Assembly: GCF_025642155.1 (NCBI RefSeq)
Contig: NZ_CP106798.1
Coordinates: 8,308,001-8,372,000, forward strand
DNA from: Streptomyces sp. HUAS 15-9
GTDB taxonomy: Bacteria > Actinomycetota > Actinomycetes > Streptomycetales > Streptomycetaceae
Reading direction: 5' to 3'
DNA length: 64,000 bases
The notes beneath the pieces were generated by a model. That model worked only from the letters and a program-made list of their open reading frames with translations, was not told the DNA's origin and did no database searches. Each line of letters begins with the position of its first letter. Position 1 is the first letter of the stretch. Made by a program: the position numbers and the translations under genes. Of this stretch, positions 8,528 through 17,445 are shown one piece after another.

Positions 8528-9408
8528 GCGCGGTGGATCTGCCACTGGTCGTGGGCGTCGACGGCTCCGAGCCGAGCCTGCGCGCGGTGGACTGGGCGGC
8601 CGACGAGGCCGCCATGCGCGGGGTGCCGCTGCGGCTGGTGTACGCCTCGCTGTGGGAGCGCTACGAGGGCACCTCGCTGGCGCAGGACGTGGTGGGCAGC
8701 CCGTCGGAGCAGGTGAGGGCCGAGGACATCGTCGCCGCCGCGGCCCGCCGCGCGGCGCGGCGCCAGGCCGGCGTGAAGATCACCACCGACGTCCTGGCCG
8801 AGGAACCCGAATACGCGCTGGTCCGCGCGAGCCGCGACGCCTCCGCGCTGGTGATGGGCACCCGGGGCCGCAGCGGCATGGTCGAGATGCTGCTCGGCTC
8901 GGTCAGCCTGACCGTGGCCGCCTACGCCCACTGCCCGGTCGTCGTGCTCCGCGGCAGCCACGACAACCAGGCCCGCTCCGCGACGCACGGCCGCATCGTG
9001 GTGGGCGTCGGCGACAAAGCGGCCGGCTCCGCGGCGGTGCGCTTCGCCCTGCGCGAGGCCGAACTGCGCGGCGTCGAGCTGGAGGCCGTACGCGCCTGGC
9101 GGTGCCCGGCGCACGAGACGACCGACCACCCGCTGCTGGCCGGAGAACCCGCCCGACTGCACGAGGAGCGGGCCGTGGAAACGCTCCAGGAGGCGCTGAC
9201 AGACGCGCCGGAGCACGTACGACTGCGCCCGCACGCCGTCGAGGGTCACCCCCGCCGAGTCCTGCTGGCCGCCTCCCACGGTGCCGACCTGCTGGTCGTC
9301 GGCGCCCGGCGCCACCCGGAGCACCTCGGGCTCCAGCTCGGCCGGGTGGCCCACGGAGTCCTGCATCACGCGGCCTGCCCCGTCGTCGTCGTGCCCGAGC
9401 AGCCATGA
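8524..9408 (+). CDS. Tandem-domain universal stress protein, copy 2
   Basis: A 294-residue protein with two UspA domains. The first begins LPLVVGVDGSEPSLRAVDWA and carries GTRGRSGMVEMLLGSVS, a complete G-2x-G-9x-G(S/T) ATP-binding signature. The second starts near residue 155 and ends with VGARRHPEHLGLQLGRV, which is less canonical. The GTG start overlaps the stop of the alcohol dehydrogenase. It is a clear paralogue of copy 3 at 19096: both share openings of the form LVVGVDGS followed by AVDWA, then LVYAS, WERYE and RAWRCPAHE. Both probably derive from one ancestral gene within this island. Confidence 0.92.
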   Translation: MSAVDLPLVVGVDGSEPSLRAVDWAADEAAMRGVPLRLVYASLWERYEGTSLAQDVVGSPSEQVRAEDIVAAAARRAARRQAGVKITTDVLAEEPEYALVRASRDASALVMGTRGRSGMVEMLLGSVSLTVAAYAHCPVVVLRGSHDNQARSATHGRIVVGVGDKAAGSAAVRFALREAELRGVELEAVRAWRCPAHETTDHPLLAGEPARLHEERAVETLQEALTDAPEHVRLRPHAVEGHPRRVLLAASHGADLLVVGARRHPEHLGLQLGRVAHGVLHHAACPVVVVPEQP

Positions 9409-9488
9409 CCGACGCCGAGGTCACCGACCGGAGCAGCAACGCCCGAACACCCCTGACGCACCCCTGACGCCGAAAGGAACCCACCACC

Positions 9489-10502
9489 ATGACCGTACGC
9501 GTCGGCATCAACGGATTCGGCCGCATCGGCCGCACCTACCTGCGCGCGGCACTCGACCGCGCCGAAGCGGGCACCCAGGACGTCGTGGTCGTCGCGATCA
9601 ACGACATCACCTCGCCCGCCACCCTCGCCCACCTGCTCGAGTACGACTCCACGTTCGGCCACATCGGACGCGACGTCACACACGACGACAGCTCGATCAC
9701 CGTCGACGGCCGGCGCATCGCCGTCACCGCCGAGCGCGACCCGGCCGCCCTGCACTGGTCCGACTACGGCGCCGGCATCGTGATCGAGTCCACCGGACGC
9801 TTCCGCGACCGGGACTCCGCCGCCCTGCACCTCAAGGGCGGAGCCCACACCGTGCTGCTGTCGGCGCCGGGCAAGGACGTGGACGCCACCATCGTCATGG
9901 GCGTCAACGACAGCACCTACGACCGCCACCGCGACCGGATCGTCTCCGCCGCCTCCTGCACCACCAACTGCGTCGCCCCCATGGTCAAGGTCCTCGACGA
10001 CGCCTTCGGCATCGAACGCGGCGTGATGACCACGATCCACGGCTACACCAACGACCAGTCCCTCCTCGACGGCCCGCACAAGGACCTGCGTCGGGCACGA
10101 TCGGCGGCCCTGAGCATCATCCCGACCAGCACCGGCGCCGCACGCGCCGTCGGCCTGGTGGTGCCGGAACTGGCCGGGGCGCTGGACGGGATCGCGGTCC
10201 GTGTGCCCGTCGAGGACGGCTCACTGACCGACCTCGCGGTCGTGCTGAACCGCGAGGTGACACCGGAGGAGATCAACGCCGCGTTCGACACGGCGGCAGA
10301 GGGCCCGCTCAACGGCATCCTGCGCGTCTCGAAGGCCCCCATCGTCTCCCGCGACGTCATCGGCGACCCCTCCTCCTGCGTCTTCGACCCCGCCCTGACC
10401 CAGGCCAACGGAACCCTGGCCAAGATCTTCGGCTGGTACGACAACGAGTGGGGCTACACCAACCGGCTCCTCGACCTCACGGCCCTCGTGGCCGACGAAT
10501 GA
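9489..10502 (+). CDS. gap: Glyceraldehyde-3-phosphate dehydrogenase, type I
   Basis: A 337-residue glycolytic enzyme that oxidises glyceraldehyde-3-phosphate with NAD and phosphate. INGFGRIGR is the NAD-binding opening. The catalytic cysteine is C157 in SAASCTTNC, the base is the histidine of TIHGYTNDQ, and the C-terminal WYDNEWGYTNR is standard. The ATG follows AAAGGAA. Most actinomycetes keep another gap beside pgk and tpi, so this copy is probably an alternative isozyme for the low-oxygen programme (inference). It lies 80 bp after the second stress protein gene and ends 5 bp before a long inverted repeat. Confidence 0.96.
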   Translation: MTVRVGINGFGRIGRTYLRAALDRAEAGTQDVVVVAINDITSPATLAHLLEYDSTFGHIGRDVTHDDSSITVDGRRIAVTAERDPAALHWSDYGAGIVIESTGRFRDRDSAALHLKGGAHTVLLSAPGKDVDATIVMGVNDSTYDRHRDRIVSAASCTTNCVAPMVKVLDDAFGIERGVMTTIHGYTNDQSLLDGPHKDLRRARSAALSIIPTSTGAARAVGLVVPELAGALDGIAVRVPVEDGSLTDLAVVLNREVTPEEINAAFDTAAEGPLNGILRVSKAPIVSRDVIGDPSSCVFDPALTQANGTLAKIFGWYDNEWGYTNRLLDLTALVADE

Positions 10503-10507
10503 CCGGC

Positions 10508-10557
10508 TCCGGGACGGAGTACATATCAGGGCCGAACGGCCCAAACTCCGTCCCGGA
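10508..10557. promoter_or_regulatory. Long inverted repeat enclosing a perfect DevR-type palindrome
   Basis: Perfect 13-bp arms (TCCGGGACGGAGT at 10508-10520 and ACTCCGTCCCGGA at 10545-10557) enclose GGGCCGAACGGCCC at 10529-10542. The inner site matches all ten fixed positions of GGGNCNNNNGNCCC. The outer arms could act as the gap terminator while the inner site controls the acyl-CoA synthetase gene 85 bp downstream. Confidence 0.6.
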
Positions 10558-10626
10558 CAGCCCATGGGACGACACGCCACCCCGCCGGATGCTCGAAGTG
10601 GCAACCGGTTTTGGAGGAGACCCGCG

Positions 10627-13323
10627 ATGAGGGACCACCTGCTCGACCGACCCCCCGCCCACGCCCTGCTCGCGGACGGGACCACCGTGTGCATCCGGCC
10701 TGTCACACTCGCAGACCACGACCAGTTGGAAGGGCTCTACGAGGAGATGTCCCCGGAGAACCTCCGTCTGAGGTTCTTCGTACCCAGCCGCCGGTCGGCC
10801 GCCATGGCCGCCGACCGGGCCTGCGCCCCCGCCCGTCCCGGCTACCGGGCCCTGCTGGCCGAGGCCAAGGACCAGGTGCTCGGCCTCGCCGAATACGACA
10901 CCGCCGGACAGGAGGGCGGCCCGGCGGAGATCTCCATCGCGGTCGCCGACGGACTGCACCACCGCGGCGTGGGGACCCTGCTCGTCGAGCACCTGGTCTC
11001 CGCGGCCCGCGCCGACGGCATCACCACCTTCACGGCCGACGCGCTGAGCGAGAACAACAAGGTGCTCCGGCTCTTCGCCGACCTCGGCCTGCGCACCGTC
11101 CGCCGCTACGAGGGACCGGAAGTGCGCTGCACCATCCACCTCGACGAGGACGACACCTACCTCTCGGCGGTCGAGGCCCGCGGCCGGTCGGCCGACGTGG
11201 CCAGCCTCGAACCGCTGCTGCGCCCCGACGTGATCGCCGTCGTCGGCGCCGGACGCAGGCCCGGCTCGGTCGGCCGGGCGATCCTGCACCATCTGCACTC
11301 CGGCGGCTTCACGCGCCGCCTGTTCGCCGTGAACCCGAGCATGTCGTCGGTTCTGGGCGTGCAGTGCTACCCGTCCATCAGCGCCCTGCCCAGGACCCCG
11401 GACCTCGTGGTCGTGGCGGTCCCGGCCGCGGCGGTCCCGGCCACCGCCGAGGAGTGCGGCGCAGCGGGCGTGCGCGCGCTCGTCGTCATCACGGCGGGAC
11501 TCGACCACGACCAGGCGCAGGCACTGCTGGCCGCCTGCCGCGGCTACGGCATGCGCCTGGTCGGCCCCAACTGCCTGGGCATCTCCAACACGGACCCCGA
11601 ACTGCGTCTCGACGCGACCTTCGCCGCCGATCACCCGAGGCCCGGCACCGCGGGCGTCGCCGTGCAGTCCGGCGGTGTCGGCATCGCCCTGCTGGACGGG
11701 CTGTCCCGGCTCGGCATCGGCGTGTCGTCCTTCGTCTCGCTCGGCGACAAGTACGACGTCAGCGGCAACGATCTGCTCCAGTGGTGGGAGAGCGACTGCC
11801 GCACCGACCTCGCCCTGCTGCATCTGGAGTCCTTCGGCAACCCGCGGGCGTTCTCCCGCACGGCCCGCCGGGTCACCCGCCGTATGCCGGTGCTGACCGT
11901 GGACGCCGGCCGGTCGGTGGCCGGACGGCGCGCCGCCGCCTCGCACACCGCTGCCGCCGCCACCCCCACCATGACCCGTGGGGCCCTGTTCACCCAGGCC
12001 GGCATCACCGCCACCCGCTCGATCGGCGAACTCCTCGAGACTGCCGCCCTGTTGCACTCCCAGCCGCTGCCCGCGGGGACCCATGTCGCCATCGTCACCA
12101 ACGCGGGCGGAGCCGGAGTGCTGGCCGCCGACGCCTGCGCGGAGGCGGGACTAGCCCTGCCGTCGTTCACCCCCGCGATGACCGACGAACTGCTCGGCGT
12201 ACTGCCCGAGGGGGCGGCCGTCGGCAACCCCGTCGACGCCACCGCCTCCGTCACCGAGGAACAGCTCACGGAATGCGTGGACCGGCTCATGCGGTACCCG
12301 GGCATCGACGCCGTGCTGGTCGCCCTCGTCCCCACGGCGGTCGCCGTCGCCACGGGTGACGATCTGGTGCGGGCCGTCACCGGGGCACCCGCACGCCGGG
12401 CGAAGCCGGTGGCCGTCGTACGCCTGGAGCAGGACCTGCCGGTCCGGCTGCTCACCGCCGTCTCCGGGGGCACCGTCCCCGCCTACGCCGAACCGCAGGC
12501 CGCGGCACGCGCGTTGGCCCACGCCGCTCATCGCGCGGCCTGGCTCGCCCGCCCCGCGGGCACCGTACCGAAGCTCGAAGACGTTGACTCCGATCGGGCC
12601 CGCGCGATCGTCGACGCCCACCTGGCCGAACACCCGGACGGCGGCTGGCTCGACCCGGACGTCTGCGCCGACCTTCTGGCCTGCTACGGCATCCCGCAGA
12701 TTCCCTGGGCGTGGGCCGAGACCGAGGACGAGGCCGTACGCGCCGCCGAGCGCCTGCACGGCGCCGACGGGCGGGTCGTGATGAAGGCGCACTGGCCGGG
12801 CCTGGTCCACAAGAGCGAGCAGCACGCCGTCCATCTGGATCTGCGGGGCGAGTTCCAGGTCCGGGCCGCGTTCCGGGACCTGGACACGCGCTTCGCCGGC
12901 CTGCTGACCGGGGTGGTCGTGCAGCCCCTCGCCGACCGTGGCACCGAACTGTTCGCCGGTGTCGTCCAGGACCAGGTCTTCGGCCCGCTCGTCCTGTTCG
13001 GCCTCGGTGGCACGGCCACCGAGGTGCTGGCCGACCACGCGGCCCGGCTCGCCCCGCTCACCGACCACGACGTGCACGACCTGATCACATCCCCGCGCTG
13101 CGCGCCCCTGCTGTTCGGCACGGCCGGCCACCGGCCGATCGACCTGGAAGGCGTGGAGCAGGTGCTTCTGCGGCTGTCCCGGATGGCGGCGGACCTGCCG
13201 CAGCTCGCCGAGGCCGACTTCAACCCGGTCCTGGCGGCACCGGGCGGGGTCACCGTCCTCGACGCGCGCGTGCAACTGCTGCCCCGTGGGCCCCAGGACC
13301 CCTATCTGCGCCGGCTCCGCTGA
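10627..13323 (+). CDS. GNAT acetyltransferase fused to ADP-forming acyl-CoA synthetase
   Basis: An 898-residue fusion. Residues 1-170 form a GNAT acetyltransferase domain (IRPVTLADHDQLEGLYEEM and the acetyl-CoA loop HHRGVGTLLVEHLV). Residues about 195-330 are a CoA-binding Rossmann domain (VIAVVGAGRRPGSVG), followed by succinyl-CoA-ligase-like domains to about 660 and an ATP-grasp domain to the end. H440 in AASHTAA matches the histidine that is phosphorylated in ADP-forming acetyl-CoA synthetases and missing from pure protein acetyltransferases of the Pat type. The enzyme may therefore make ATP from acetyl-CoA and also acetylate proteins. ATG 10627 was preferred to an upstream in-frame ATG because GGAGGAG precedes it. 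It would complete an acetate branch from PFL. Confidence 0.88.
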   Translation: MRDHLLDRPPAHALLADGTTVCIRPVTLADHDQLEGLYEEMSPENLRLRFFVPSRRSAAMAADRACAPARPGYRALLAEAKDQVLGLAEYDTAGQEGGPAEISIAVADGLHHRGVGTLLVEHLVSAARADGITTFTADALSENNKVLRLFADLGLRTVRRYEGPEVRCTIHLDEDDTYLSAVEARGRSADVASLEPLLRPDVIAVVGAGRRPGSVGRAILHHLHSGGFTRRLFAVNPSMSSVLGVQCYPSISALPRTPDLVVVAVPAAAVPATAEECGAAGVRALVVITAGLDHDQAQALLAACRGYGMRLVGPNCLGISNTDPELRLDATFAADHPRPGTAGVAVQSGGVGIALLDGLSRLGIGVSSFVSLGDKYDVSGNDLLQWWESDCRTDLALLHLESFGNPRAFSRTARRVTRRMPVLTVDAGRSVAGRRAAASHTAAAATPTMTRGALFTQAGITATRSIGELLETAALLHSQPLPAGTHVAIVTNAGGAGVLAADACAEAGLALPSFTPAMTDELLGVLPEGAAVGNPVDATASVTEEQLTECVDRLMRYPGIDAVLVALVPTAVAVATGDDLVRAVTGAPARRAKPVAVVRLEQDLPVRLLTAVSGGTVPAYAEPQAAARALAHAAHRAAWLARPAGTVPKLEDVDSDRARAIVDAHLAEHPDGGWLDPDVCADLLACYGIPQIPWAWAETEDEAVRAAERLHGADGRVVMKAHWPGLVHKSEQHAVHLDLRGEFQVRAAFRDLDTRFAGLLTGVVVQPLADRGTELFAGVVQDQVFGPLVLFGLGGTATEVLADHAARLAPLTDHDVHDLITSPRCAPLLFGTAGHRPIDLEGVEQVLLRLSRMAADLPQLAEADFNPVLAAPGGVTVLDARVQLLPRGPQDPYLRRLR

Positions 13324-13337
13324 GGAGGTTGACGGAC

Positions 13338-14066
13338 ATGAAGCACGACAAGGTCGGCTCCGTGATGACGACGGACGTCGTCCACGCCGAGTACGCCACC
13401 CCGTTCAAGGAGGTCGTGCGGCTTCTCGCGGACCACCGGATCAGCGGGCTGCCGGTCGTCGACGAGGACGACAAGGTCATCGGCGTCATCTCCGAGACGG
13501 ACCTCGTGGTGCGGCAGGCGGCCACACCCGGGCCCTGTGAACCGAGGCGCCGCGCGGGGCTCGCGCAGCTGACCCGCGGTGCCCGGAGGCAGGCCGCCAA
13601 GGCGAAGGCCGGTACGGCCGGGCGGCTGATGTCTCGGCCGCCCGTCACGGTGCATGCCGACGACACCATCGTGGAAGCGGCCCGGACCATGGCCGTTCGG
13701 CATGTGGAACGGCTCCCCGTGCTCGACGAGGAGGACCGGCTGGTCGGCATGGTCACCCGGCGCGACCTGCTCCAGGTGTTCCTGCGCCCGGACCGGGAGA
13801 TCCGCGACGAGGTGATCGACGGCATCCTGGGACGCATCCTGTGGCTGCCGCCGCGCAGCGTCGACGTCTCGGTGACACAAGGCGTCGTCACGCTCACCGG
13901 CCGCATGGAACGCAAGTCCGCCACGGAGATCGCCGTCTCCATGACCCGTCAGATCGACGGCGTGGTCGACGTGGTGGACCACCTGACCTACCACCTGGAC
14001 GACGCGCGCATACGCGCGGAACAGGCCCTGCACGGCGCGGCCGACGACTGGCTGCGTGGACCGTGA
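13338..14066 (+). CDS. CBS-CBS-BON domain protein, copy 1
   Basis: A 242-residue protein with two CBS motifs (near residues 8-65 and 98-155) that together form a nucleotide-sensing Bateman module, followed by a BON domain (SVDVSVTQGVVTLTGRM) near 170-225. CBS pairs bind adenosine nucleotides; BON domains bind phospholipid or serve as interaction modules. The role is probably energy sensing, but no partner is defined. A basic linker between the CBS motifs (GARRQAAKAKAG) is peculiar to this copy and absent from the paralogue at 17446. The ATG follows TGAGGAGG and lies 14 bp after the acyl-CoA synthetase stop, so the two are likely co-transcribed. Confidence 0.9.
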   Translation: MKHDKVGSVMTTDVVHAEYATPFKEVVRLLADHRISGLPVVDEDDKVIGVISETDLVVRQAATPGPCEPRRRAGLAQLTRGARRQAAKAKAGTAGRLMSRPPVTVHADDTIVEAARTMAVRHVERLPVLDEEDRLVGMVTRRDLLQVFLRPDREIRDEVIDGILGRILWLPPRSVDVSVTQGVVTLTGRMERKSATEIAVSMTRQIDGVVDVVDHLTYHLDDARIRAEQALHGAADDWLRGP

Positions 14067-14082
14067 AAGGAGGCGTGCCGCC

Positions 14083-14580
14083 ATGACCGGCACCGTGTTG
14101 GTCACCTATGGAACGACGAACGGATCGACGGCGAGGATCGCCGAGACCATCGAGGCCGTCCTGCGCAAGGCCGGCCTGACGACCGAGGTGTTGCCGGCCC
14201 GGTCCGTGGGGAGTGTGGAGCCGTACGACGCGGTCGTGGTCGGTGGCGGGCTGTACGCAGGCCGCTGGCAGAAGGACGCCCGCCGGTTCGTCCGCCGCCA
14301 CCGCCGCGCACTCGCCGAACGACCCGTGTGGTTCTTCAGCAGCGGTCCGCTCGACGCCTCCGCCTGCGAGCGGGACATCCCGCCCGTGCCCGGAGTGCGG
14401 CGCGCGATGACGCGGCTGGACGTCCGGGAACACATCACCTTCGGCGGCTGCCTCGAGGACGGCGCCAAGGGGCGGATGGCCGCGATGATCCTCCGCTCCG
14501 GAAAGGGCGGTGACTTCCGGGACTTCGGCGCGATCGAGACGTGGGCGGCGCATGTCGCGGACGAACTGAGCCGCGTCTAG
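14083..14580 (+). CDS. Flavodoxin-domain protein (HemG-like)
   Basis: A 165-residue flavodoxin-fold protein. The N-terminal TYGTTNGSTARIAETI is the FMN phosphate-binding loop, and VVVGGGLYAGRWQKDARRF is the second flavin-contacting region of HemG-like proteins. The length is close to that of E. coli HemG (menaquinone-dependent protoporphyrinogen oxidase) and to flavodoxins common beside universal stress proteins. The function here is uncertain: heme-pathway oxidation without oxygen, or general electron transfer. The ATG follows GAAAGGAGG and is 16 bp after the CBS-BON stop, so it ends the rightward operon. It converges on the pyruvate phosphate dikinase gene with 13 bp between stops. Confidence 0.82.
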   Translation: MTGTVLVTYGTTNGSTARIAETIEAVLRKAGLTTEVLPARSVGSVEPYDAVVVGGGLYAGRWQKDARRFVRRHRRALAERPVWFFSSGPLDASACERDIPPVPGVRRAMTRLDVREHITFGGCLEDGAKGRMAAMILRSGKGGDFRDFGAIETWAAHVADELSRV

Positions 14581-14593
14581 TGTCCGGTGCGGC

Positions 14594-17281
14594 TCACCGG
14601 CTGTCGCTGCTGCCGGTCGTCGGCAGGGCGGCCCGGCCCGCCTCCAGACGGGCCACCGGGACCCGGAACGGCGAGCAGGAGACGTAGTCCAGTCCCGCGG
14701 CGTGGAAGAAGCGCACCGACTCCGGGTCGCCGCCGTGCTCGCCGCATACGCCGATCTTCAGGCCGGGGCGAGTGGCCCGGCCCTCGTCGGTGGCGATGCG
14801 GACCAGCCGGCCCACGCCGTCGCGGTCGATCGTCTCGAAGGGGGAGGTGGCGAAGACGCCCTTGTCGAGGTACGCGGAGAAGAACGCCGCCTCGACGTCG
14901 TCACGGGAGAAACCCCAGGTGGTCTGGGTCAGATCGTTGGTGCCGAAGGAGAAGAACTCCGCCGCCTCGGCGATCCGGCCCGCGGTCAGCGCGGCCCGCG
15001 GCAGCTCGATCATGGTACCGATCGGGCACGCGACGGGCACGCCGGACTCCTCGGCGACCTCGGCCAGCACCCGCTCCACCTCGGCGCGGGCGAGCCGGAG
15101 TTCCTCGACGGCGCCGACCAGGGGCACCATGATCTCCGCACGTGGGGAGCCGCCGGCCCGGGTGCGTGTCACGACCGCCTCGGCGATCGCCCGTACCTGC
15201 ATCGCGACAAGGCCGGGAACCACCAGACCCAGGCGCACCCCGCGCAGGCCGAGCATCGGGTTCTCTTCGTGCATACGGTTCACCGCGTCCAGCAACTCCC
15301 TGTCGTGCGCGGCCGGTTGATCACCAAGCGCCTCGGCGGCGGCGATGCGGACGGCGAGTTCGGTGCGGTCGGGCAGGAACTCGTGCAGGGGTGGGTCCAG
15401 GAGGCGGATGGTGACCGGCAGGCCGTCCATCGCCGCCAGGATGCCGATGAAGTCCTGCCGCTGGAGGGGCAGAAGGGCCGCGAGCGCCCGCTCGCGCCCG
15501 GCGTCGTCACGGGCGAGGATCATCTCCTCCACCAGCTTGCGCCGCTCGCCGAGGAACATGTGCTCGGTGCGGCACAGCCCGATGCCCTGCGCGCCGAACC
15601 GGCGGGCGCGTGCCGCGTCCTCGGGGGTGTCGGCATTGGCCCGCACCCCCAGCCGCCGTACCGCGTCGGCCTGTTCCAGAGCACGGGCCACCGCCGCGAC
15701 GACACCGTCCGACAGCTCGCCGGTCTCCAGATACCGCATCGCGGCGGACGCGACCAGCGTGAGGGAACCCGGATACACCGCGCCGGCGGAGCCGTCCACC
15801 GAGATGACCGTGCCCTCCTCCACGACCGTGCCGTCAGGGGTGGTGAAGCGCCGTGCCCCGGTGTCCACGGCGAGTTCCTCCGCACCGCACACACAGACCT
15901 TGCCCATGCCGCGGGCGACGACGGCCGCGTGACTGGTCTTGCCGCCGCGGCTGGTCAGCACGGCCTGCGCGGCGACCATGCCGGGCAGGTCGTCGGGGGT
16001 CGTCTCCTGGCGTACGAGAATCACCCGCTCGCCGTCGGCAGCGCGCCGTACGGCCTCCGCGGAGTCGAAGACCGCCGCGCCGACCGCCGCGCCCGGAGAG
16101 GCGGGGATGCCATGGGCGAGGGCGGTGCCGGTCGCGGCGGCGTCGAAGCGGGGAAACATCAGCCGCGCGAGCCCCTCGCCGCTCACCCGGTCGAGCGCCT
16201 CGTCCTGGGTGATGAGACCTTCCTCCACCAGCTCGGCCGCGATGGCGAACGAGGCCTCGGCGGTGCGCTTGCCGACCCGGGTCTGCAGCATCCACAGCCG
16301 GCCACGCTCGATCGTGAACTCGATGTCGCACAGGTCCCGGTAGTGCCGCTCCAGGGTCCGCATATGGTCGCGCAGCTGCAGATACGCGCGCGGGTCGAGG
16401 CGCTCCAGCTCGGCCAGCGTCACGGTGTTGCGGATGCCGGCGACCACGTCCTCGCCCTGGGCGTCGGGCAGATAGTCGCCGTACAGGCCCGGACGCCCGG
16501 TGGCCGGGTCACGGGTGAAGGCGACCCCGCTGCCCGAGTCCGGACCCAGGTTGCCGAACACCATGCGCTGCACGGTGACCGCGGTGCCCAGGTCGTCGGA
16601 AATGTGCTCACGCCGCCGGTAGAGCCGGGCGCGCTCGCCGTTCCAGGAGCGGAACACCGCGAGGATCGCCAGGCGCAGCTGTTCGGTAGGGGACTGGGGG
16701 AAGTCCCGCCCTGTCTCCTCACGGACAAGACGCTGGTACGCCTCCACGAGCCAGGCGAGGTCGCTCGCGTCCAGATGGACGTCGTCCGGGGCGTCGCGGG
16801 CTTCCTTGAGCCGCGTGATGGCCTCCTCGAACAGGGCCGCGTCGACACCCATCACCGTGCTGCCGAACATCTGGACGAGACGCCGGTAGGAGTCCCAGGC
16901 GAAACGATCGCTGCCCGATGCCTTGGCCAGGCCCAGGACGGAGTCGTCGTTCAAGCCGATGTCCAGGACCGTCTCCATCATGCCGGGCATGGAGAAGCGC
17001 GCACCGGAGCGCACGGACACCAACAGCGGATCGTCCCGCTGCCCAAGCGACCGCCCGGCGGCGGCCTCCAAGTCGGACAGACGGCGGGAGACCTCGTCCG
17101 CCATGCCCTCCGGCTCGACGCCGGTGGCCAGGAAGGCCCGGCAGGCCTCGGTGGTCACGGTGAAACCGGGCGGCACCGGCAGCCCCAGCCGGGTCATCTC
17201 GGCGAGGTTCGCGCCCTTGCCGCCGAGCAGGTCGGCCATGTCACGGCCGCCCTCGGCGAAGTTGTACACATATCGGACCAT
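14594..17281 (-). CDS. ppdK: Pyruvate, phosphate dikinase
   Basis: An 895-residue enzyme that interconverts pyruvate, ATP and phosphate with PEP, AMP and PPi. The N-terminal ATP-grasp domain shows KGANLAEMTRLGLPVPPGF. The phosphohistidine is H451 in GGKTSHAAVVARGMGKV, close to position 455 in the Clostridium enzyme. The C-terminal PEP/pyruvate TIM barrel has RTEHMF and the catalytic GVCGEHGGDPES. The ATG at 17281 (MVRYVYNF) follows GGAGGAG, whereas the longer frame to 17347 has no ribosome site. In a fermentative setting it may run toward pyruvate to gain ATP from PPi, or toward PEP for gluconeogenesis. A ppdK gene is also present in the S. coelicolor stress cluster, as far as I recall. Confidence 0.95.
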   Translation of the reverse strand: MVRYVYNFAEGGRDMADLLGGKGANLAEMTRLGLPVPPGFTVTTEACRAFLATGVEPEGMADEVSRRLSDLEAAAGRSLGQRDDPLLVSVRSGARFSMPGMMETVLDIGLNDDSVLGLAKASGSDRFAWDSYRRLVQMFGSTVMGVDAALFEEAITRLKEARDAPDDVHLDASDLAWLVEAYQRLVREETGRDFPQSPTEQLRLAILAVFRSWNGERARLYRRREHISDDLGTAVTVQRMVFGNLGPDSGSGVAFTRDPATGRPGLYGDYLPDAQGEDVVAGIRNTVTLAELERLDPRAYLQLRDHMRTLERHYRDLCDIEFTIERGRLWMLQTRVGKRTAEASFAIAAELVEEGLITQDEALDRVSGEGLARLMFPRFDAAATGTALAHGIPASPGAAVGAAVFDSAEAVRRAADGERVILVRQETTPDDLPGMVAAQAVLTSRGGKTSHAAVVARGMGKVCVCGAEELAVDTGARRFTTPDGTVVEEGTVISVDGSAGAVYPGSLTLVASAAMRYLETGELSDGVVAAVARALEQADAVRRLGVRANADTPEDAARARRFGAQGIGLCRTEHMFLGERRKLVEEMILARDDAGRERALAALLPLQRQDFIGILAAMDGLPVTIRLLDPPLHEFLPDRTELAVRIAAAEALGDQPAAHDRELLDAVNRMHEENPMLGLRGVRLGLVVPGLVAMQVRAIAEAVVTRTRAGGSPRAEIMVPLVGAVEELRLARAEVERVLAEVAEESGVPVACPIGTMIELPRAALTAGRIAEAAEFFSFGTNDLTQTTWGFSRDDVEAAFFSAYLDKGVFATSPFETIDRDGVGRLVRIATDEGRATRPGLKIGVCGEHGGDPESVRFFHAAGLDYVSCSPFRVPVARLEAGRAALPTTGSSDSR

Positions 17282-17445
17282 GACACCGGTCTCCTCCGTC
17301 CGACTGTAGGCTCCGAGCACCTCGGCGTCGAACGGTCGACAGGGCACGGGCGCACCCGCCCTGCCCGTCGACGCCCGGCAGATCCTCGATGCCCGGCCGA
17401 AGCCGCCGGACCAGGGCCGGTCACGTCACTCGTCGACGTATGCGA

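Noticed and set aside
17282..17347. 22-residue N-terminal extension of pyruvate phosphate dikinase
   Set aside because: There is no ribosome site before it, and the family begins near MVRYVYNF.
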